Shown here: positions 7,877-10,785 of the stretch, in pieces
Layout: each line of letters opens with the position of its first letter
How positions within the stretch are numbered: the first letter of the stretch is position 1
Assembly (NCBI GenBank): GCA_937965895.1
Contig: CALCKS010000192.1
Location: 1-10,785, forward strand
DNA: 10,785 nt
Direction of reading: 5' to 3'
DNA from: an uncultured Campylobacter sp.
Lineage (GTDB): Bacteria > Campylobacterota > Campylobacteria > Campylobacterales > Campylobacteraceae
Notes under the pieces: generated by a model
Database searches by the model: none
Told to the model about the DNA's origin: nothing
What the model saw: only the letters and a program-made list of their open reading frames with translations
Translations under genes and position numbers: made by a program

Positions 7877-8062
7877 CTAGCTTTTTAGCGATATCGCCGA
7901 GAGTATTTGCGACAGATAGGCGCTAATGTTAGCATAATACTCCTCATCATCAAAAACGGCCGAAAAATATCCGCTACCTTTTGCTCCTTGCTCTTTGACC
8001 CAGCTTGTCAGAGCGCTAAACTGCACAACATCTATGATCGCTTCTTGCGGCTTGATATCCAT
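7877..8062 (-). CDS. Short open frame, likely middle fragment of the frameshifted gene
   Basis: The frame from ATG 8062 gives 61 residues (MDIKPQEAIIDVVQF, FSALTSWVKEQG, FDDEEYYANISAYLSQIL) with no known motif. Its composition is protein-like. A stop lies two codons before the ATG, the upstream sequence AAGCTTGAAAA is a poor ribosome site, and the tail SLKS ends abruptly at an A-run where a neighbouring frame continues with good coding character. I read it as part of the gene spanning 7411-8097, not as a complete gene. Confidence 0.35.
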   Translation of the reverse strand: MDIKPQEAIIDVVQFSALTSWVKEQGAKGSGYFSAVFDDEEYYANISAYLSQILSAISLKS

Positions 8063-8110
8063 TTTTCAAGCTTGCCAAGCTTGTTATATATTGCCATAGA
8101 CGATATTATC

Positions 8111-8617
8111 TTATATCTGTCCTCGCTGAAGCTTGTGCACTAGCTCGTCGTAGCCTATGCCCGCATCTGATAAAATTTGCCTGAGCAACTTACCCGAGGC
8201 CTCCATGCCGCCGCTTTTTTCGGCCTCAAGTAGTTGCTTATATACGCCTTCGATAAATTTTACACCATCTGGGTTTGGCTTGCGGCGAACGGAGTAGTAG
8301 CCGATGATCTCGCCGTTGGCGTCTAGCGAGGCCGTAATATTGGCAAATACCCAGTAAAAGCCGCCGTCAAAGCTCTTGTTTTTAACGAACGCAAAAATCT
8401 CCTGCTTTGCCTTTATGCGCTCCCACAGCAGCTTAAACACGATGCGCGGCATATCGGGGTGCCTGATGATGTTGTGCGGCTTGTGCAAAAGCTGATCTTG
8501 TGTCGCGCCGACGATCTTTAAAAACGGCTGATTGCAGTAGGTTATCTTGCCCTTTAGATCGGTTTTTGATACGATAAAATCTTCTTCTTTTACGAAATAC
8601 TCTTTATTCTTGTTCAC
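8111..8617 (-). CDS. Aer/CetB-like single PAS domain energy/redox-taxis protein
   Basis: A 168-residue soluble PAS protein. It begins at GTG 8617 behind TTAAGG; the nearby ATG is in another frame and stops at once. Residues about 12-115 form a PAS fold very like the N-terminus of E. coli Aer: VSKTDLKGKITYCN (16-29), KPHNIIRHPDMP (46-57), W65, VKN (78-80), YWVFAN (88-93) and GYYSVRRKP. The HN-RHPDMP and YW-AN signatures mark the FAD-binding Aer class, so it likely senses redox or electron-transport state. In C. jejuni, CetB of similar size works with the separate membrane signaller CetA. No CetA-like or methyl-accepting gene is seen here. The tail (120-168) is helical. CetB or the related CetC are both possible, so I give no symbol. 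Confidence 0.85.
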   Translation of the reverse strand: MNKNKEYFVKEEDFIVSKTDLKGKITYCNQPFLKIVGATQDQLLHKPHNIIRHPDMPRIVFKLLWERIKAKQEIFAFVKNKSFDGGFYWVFANITASLDANGEIIGYYSVRRKPNPDGVKFIEGVYKQLLEAEKSGGMEASGKLLRQILSDAGIGYDELVHKLQRGQI

Positions 8618-8640
8618 TTCATACCTTAAATTTTTTGGTA

Positions 8641-8646
8641 ATTATA
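8641..8646 (-). promoter_or_regulatory. Sigma-70 -10 box of the PAS gene
   Basis: The minus strand reads GGTTATAATTACC with a perfect TATAAT whose end lies 23 bases before the GTG start at 8617. AT-rich sequence upstream and the lack of a clear -35 fit Campylobacter promoters. The short mRNA leader would just hold the ribosome site. Confidence 0.65.
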
Positions 8647-8792
8647 ACCAAATATTACGCAAATGTAGCTTGCTGGCCTTTTTAAATTTAGCATTCGGCG
8701 GGCGCGGCAAGCGTCTTTTAGGTTAAATTTGACGCCGCAAATTTAAGGGGCAGAACGAGTGGATTTTGGAGTGCAAATTTGAGCTTAAATTT

Positions 8793-8829
8793 AAAAAGCT
8801 CGGCGGTAAATTTAACTCCGCCGCCGAGC
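8793..8829 (-). terminator. Rho-independent terminator of htpG
   Basis: On the minus strand GCTCGGCGG (8829-8821) and CCGCCGAGC (8806-8798) form a GC-rich 9-bp stem, followed at once by TTTTT (8797-8793). It lies about 30 bases after the htpG stop and is a textbook intrinsic terminator. The inner GGCGG repeats allow a slipped pairing as well. Confidence 0.85.
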
Positions 8830-8832
8830 CAA

Positions 8833-8860
8833 AAATTTAAGCCCAAAAAGGCTTAAATTT
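8833..8860 (-). terminator. Second hairpin overlapping the htpG stop codon
   Basis: AAATTTAAGCC (8833-8843) and GGCTTAAATTT (8850-8860) are a perfect 11-bp inverted pair around a six-base loop. The htpG stop codon overlaps the promoter-proximal arm. On the minus strand the stem ends in AAATTTTT, a modest U-tract, just before the stronger GC-rich terminator. It may act as a first terminator or protect the mRNA end. Confidence 0.6.
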
Positions 8861-10712
8861 AGATCGCTTTTAGTAGGATTTTGGTTAGCTTTTTACTAAA
8901 TGCCGACGGATCCTCGATCGCGACGCCTTCGTTTAGCTTAGCCATATCTAAAAGCAGCTCGGCCGCGTCATAGATCATTGCCTCGTTTTGAGATAGTTTC
9001 TCAAAGAGCTCGTGCTTTGGATTAATCTCTAGTATCGGTAAAATTTTACCGGCACTATGCCCCATCTGCTTTAGCATCATCTGCGTGGCGTAGTCCGGAT
9101 CATTTTTATCATAGACTATGACGGCGGCGCTTTCGCTTAGGCGCGAGCTTAGCTTCACGTCCTTGACCTCGTCTTTTAGTATCTCTTTCATTTTAGCTAG
9201 CAGCGTGGCAAATTTACCCTCGTCGGCTTGGCATTTTTCAGACTTGATCTCGGCGTCGATATCGGTGTGATTTACCGCTTTTATCGGCGTTTTGTCGTAG
9301 TCTTGCACCATCGGCATGACGATAGAGTCTATCTCCTCGTCCATGATGAGCACCTCAGTGCCCTCGGCCTTAAAGCTCTCTAAAAGCGGCGAATTTCTTA
9401 GCATAGTTTCGTTGTTTCCGCTGATGTAGTAGATCGATTTTTGACCTTCTTTCATCGCCTCTTTGTACTCTTTTAGGCTGATTAGTCCCTCGCGCTTGCT
9501 TGATTTAAAGAGACAAAGGTCTAAAATTTGCTCCTTTTCGCTGCTAAATCCGTAAAGTCCCTCTTTGATCACCTTGCCAAATATTTTATAAAATTTGATA
9601 TATTTTTCTCTATCTTTTTCTTTTAGCTTGGCTAGTTCGCCCAGGATTTTCTTGACGCTTTGCTCCCTTACGCTACGCATTATGCTGTTTTCTTGCAGGA
9701 TTTCGCGGCTGACGTTTAGCGGCAGATCCTCAACGTCGATTATGCCGCGGACGAATCTAAGATAAGGCGGCAACATCTCTTTGGCGTCGTCGCTGATAAA
9801 TACGCTTTTGACGTAAAGTTTCACGCCGCTTTGATAATCCACGCGAAATAGATCAAATGGCTCTGACGCCGGCACGAAAAATAGGGTAGTGTACTCGATC
9901 TTGCCCTCGGCTTTGGTATGCACGTAAAGTAGTGGATCCTCGCTATCGTGCGAAATTTGCTTATAAAAGTCGTTGTAATCGGCCTCTTTTAGCGCACTTT
10001 TACTCATTTTCCAAAGCGCCGAGGCCTTGTTTATCTGCACGTTTTTTGTCTCGTACGAGCCCTCTTTTTCGCCCTCTTTAGGCGCTACGTACTCTTCTTT
10101 ATCCGCAAATATCGGATACGGGATGTGGTTGGAGTATTTTTTGACGATGTTTTCTATGCGGTAGGACTCGGCGAATTCGTCATCTTTTAGATAAAGCGTG
10201 ATCGAGGTGCCGTGGCTATCTTTTTGCGCGGGCGAGATCTCGTAGGTTTTGGCATCCGAGCTCCACATGAAGGCCTCTTCGCCAAGCGCTTTTTTACTCA
10301 CGACTTCGATCTTATCCGCGACCATAAATGCCGAATAAAACCCGACGCCAAACTGCCCGATGAGCGCGCTATCTTTTTTAGCTTGGCCGCTTAGCTTGTC
10401 CAAAAAGCCCTTCGTACCGCTTCTAGCGATGGTGCCGAGGTTGTTTATCAGCTCGTTTTTATCCATGCCGATGCCGTTATCGCTGATCGTTAGCGTCTTT
10501 TTATCTTTATCCATTTTGATATCGATTCGCGGGGAGTAGCTTAGACTTTTGTATGCGTCATCCGTGAGGCAGAGGTAGTTTAGTTTATCCAGCGCATCGC
10601 TTGCATTTGAGATGAGCTCGCGCAAAAATATCTCTTTGTTTGAGTAAAGCGAGTGTATCATCAAATTTAACAGCTCGTTTACCTCGGTTTGAAATTCAAA
10701 TTTTTCGCTCAT
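8859..10712 (-). CDS. htpG: Molecular chaperone HtpG (bacterial Hsp90)
   Basis: A full-length 617-residue cytosolic ATP-dependent chaperone. The N-terminal GHKL ATPase domain (about 1-215) shows FLRELISNASDALDKL with E32 and N36 (ATP hydrolysis and Mg binding), DNGIGM (78-83), GTIARSGT (93-100), and the lid glycine motif GQFGVGFYSAFM (119-130). The middle domain has LPLNVSREILQEN (329-341), whose R335 matches the ATP-contacting arginine of E. coli HtpG. The C-terminal dimerisation domain (about 500-617) is complete, and there is no eukaryotic MEEVD tail. The start follows AAAGGA with suitable spacing. It stands alone, with its own promoter and terminator. Confidence 0.97.
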   Translation of the reverse strand: MSEKFEFQTEVNELLNLMIHSLYSNKEIFLRELISNASDALDKLNYLCLTDDAYKSLSYSPRIDIKMDKDKKTLTISDNGIGMDKNELINNLGTIARSGTKGFLDKLSGQAKKDSALIGQFGVGFYSAFMVADKIEVVSKKALGEEAFMWSSDAKTYEISPAQKDSHGTSITLYLKDDEFAESYRIENIVKKYSNHIPYPIFADKEEYVAPKEGEKEGSYETKNVQINKASALWKMSKSALKEADYNDFYKQISHDSEDPLLYVHTKAEGKIEYTTLFFVPASEPFDLFRVDYQSGVKLYVKSVFISDDAKEMLPPYLRFVRGIIDVEDLPLNVSREILQENSIMRSVREQSVKKILGELAKLKEKDREKYIKFYKIFGKVIKEGLYGFSSEKEQILDLCLFKSSKREGLISLKEYKEAMKEGQKSIYYISGNNETMLRNSPLLESFKAEGTEVLIMDEEIDSIVMPMVQDYDKTPIKAVNHTDIDAEIKSEKCQADEGKFATLLAKMKEILKDEVKDVKLSSRLSESAAVIVYDKNDPDYATQMMLKQMGHSAGKILPILEINPKHELFEKLSQNEAMIYDAAELLLDMAKLNEGVAIEDPSAFSKKLTKILLKAI

Positions 10713-10744
10713 TTTTAGTCCTTTGTTTTTAAAATTTTTAGCAG

Positions 10745-10750
10745 ATTATA
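10745..10750 (-). promoter_or_regulatory. Extended -10 promoter of htpG
   Basis: The minus strand reads TTGTGCTATAATCTGC: a perfect TATAAT preceded by TGC, the extended -10 form (TGNTATAAT). It ends 32 bases before the ATG at 10712, leaving room for a short leader with AAAGGA. No clear -35 is seen, which is normal in Campylobacter. Confidence 0.75.
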
Positions 10751-10763
10751 GCACAAGGTGCTA
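10749..10763. promoter_or_regulatory. Small palindrome at the htpG -10, possible heat-shock operator
   Basis: TAGCAC and GTGCTA are perfect 6-base inverted arms around three bases, overlapping the first two bases of the TATAAT box. The minus-strand arm TTAGCAC equals the outer part of a CIRCE arm (TTAGCACTC). However, CIRCE has a nine-base spacer and longer arms, so this is not a true HrcA site. A regulator binding here would block the promoter. Chance cannot be excluded. Confidence 0.35.
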
Positions 10764-10785
10764 AGAATATCTTTAAACTTGATAC

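Larger units (their letters stand above)
7411..8097 (-). pseudogene. Unrecognised gene with apparent frameshifts, downstream of PAS gene
   Basis: I do not recognise the family. ATG at 8097, 13 bases after the PAS gene's stop, opens MAIYNKLGKLEK and soon stops. One extra A in the five-A run at about 8063-8067 would join it to the frame from 8062 (MDIKPQEAIID...). That frame stops at 7877; one extra A in the run at about 7882-7886 joins it to a frame reading KLEKQHKHNGKL. Loss of a TC repeat unit just upstream would do the same and give LGDIAKKLEKQ. One extra A in the seven-A run at about 7823-7829 joins that to NIKDITELLQAQSAIMQKY and the frame ending at 7411. Repaired, it would be about 229 residues, mostly helical and rich in Lys, Gln and Leu, without signal peptide or clear membrane segments. 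Real decay, homopolymer under-calling in the assembly, or two or three separate small genes are all possible. Confidence 0.5.

Noticed and set aside
1..10785. CRISPR array, tRNA or rRNA genes, insertion sequence ends
   Set aside because: No regularly spaced direct repeats, cloverleaf, rRNA motif or transposase frame was seen on either strand.

Overview
The window reads as chromosomal DNA of a Campylobacter with moderately high GC for the genus; the C. showae / C. rectus / C. curvus group is my inference. Reasons: the word AAATTTGA/TCAAATTT is very frequent between and within genes, promoters consist of a good TATAAT without a clear -35 box, ftsW is directly followed by murG, and an Aer/CetB-type PAS protein is present. 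There is no rRNA, tRNA, CRISPR array, transposase or phage gene.

Layout from left to right. (1) Positions 1-2092, minus strand: a TonB-dependent siderophore receptor gene broken by three indels, with its last codons beyond the left edge. (2) 2093-2498: a gap with a 9-bp inverted repeat, a perfect 12-bp hairpin and a long imperfect palindrome of about 107 bp. (3) 2499-4697, minus strand: an intact paralogous receptor of 732 residues. (4) 4698-4928: a divergent promoter region. (5) 4929-7287, plus strand: ftsW and murG, which polymerise peptidoglycan and make its lipid II substrate. (6) 7411-8097, minus strand: an unrecognised gene, apparently frameshifted. (7) 8111-8617, minus strand: a single-domain PAS protein like the redox/energy-taxis sensor CetB. 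(8) 8642-8860: the PAS-gene promoter and tandem terminators of htpG. (9) 8859-10712, minus strand: htpG, with an extended -10 promoter beside a small palindrome that recalls a CIRCE half-site.

Functionally these are separate units: outer-membrane uptake of an iron chelate (one working receptor, one dead or dying copy), the last steps of septal wall synthesis, a cytoplasmic redox/energy sensor, and the Hsp90 chaperone. I see no sign of a new defence or mobile system. The points most worth checking are the palindromic element between the receptors, the fresh-looking receptor pseudogene, and the multiply frameshifted gene downstream of the PAS protein.
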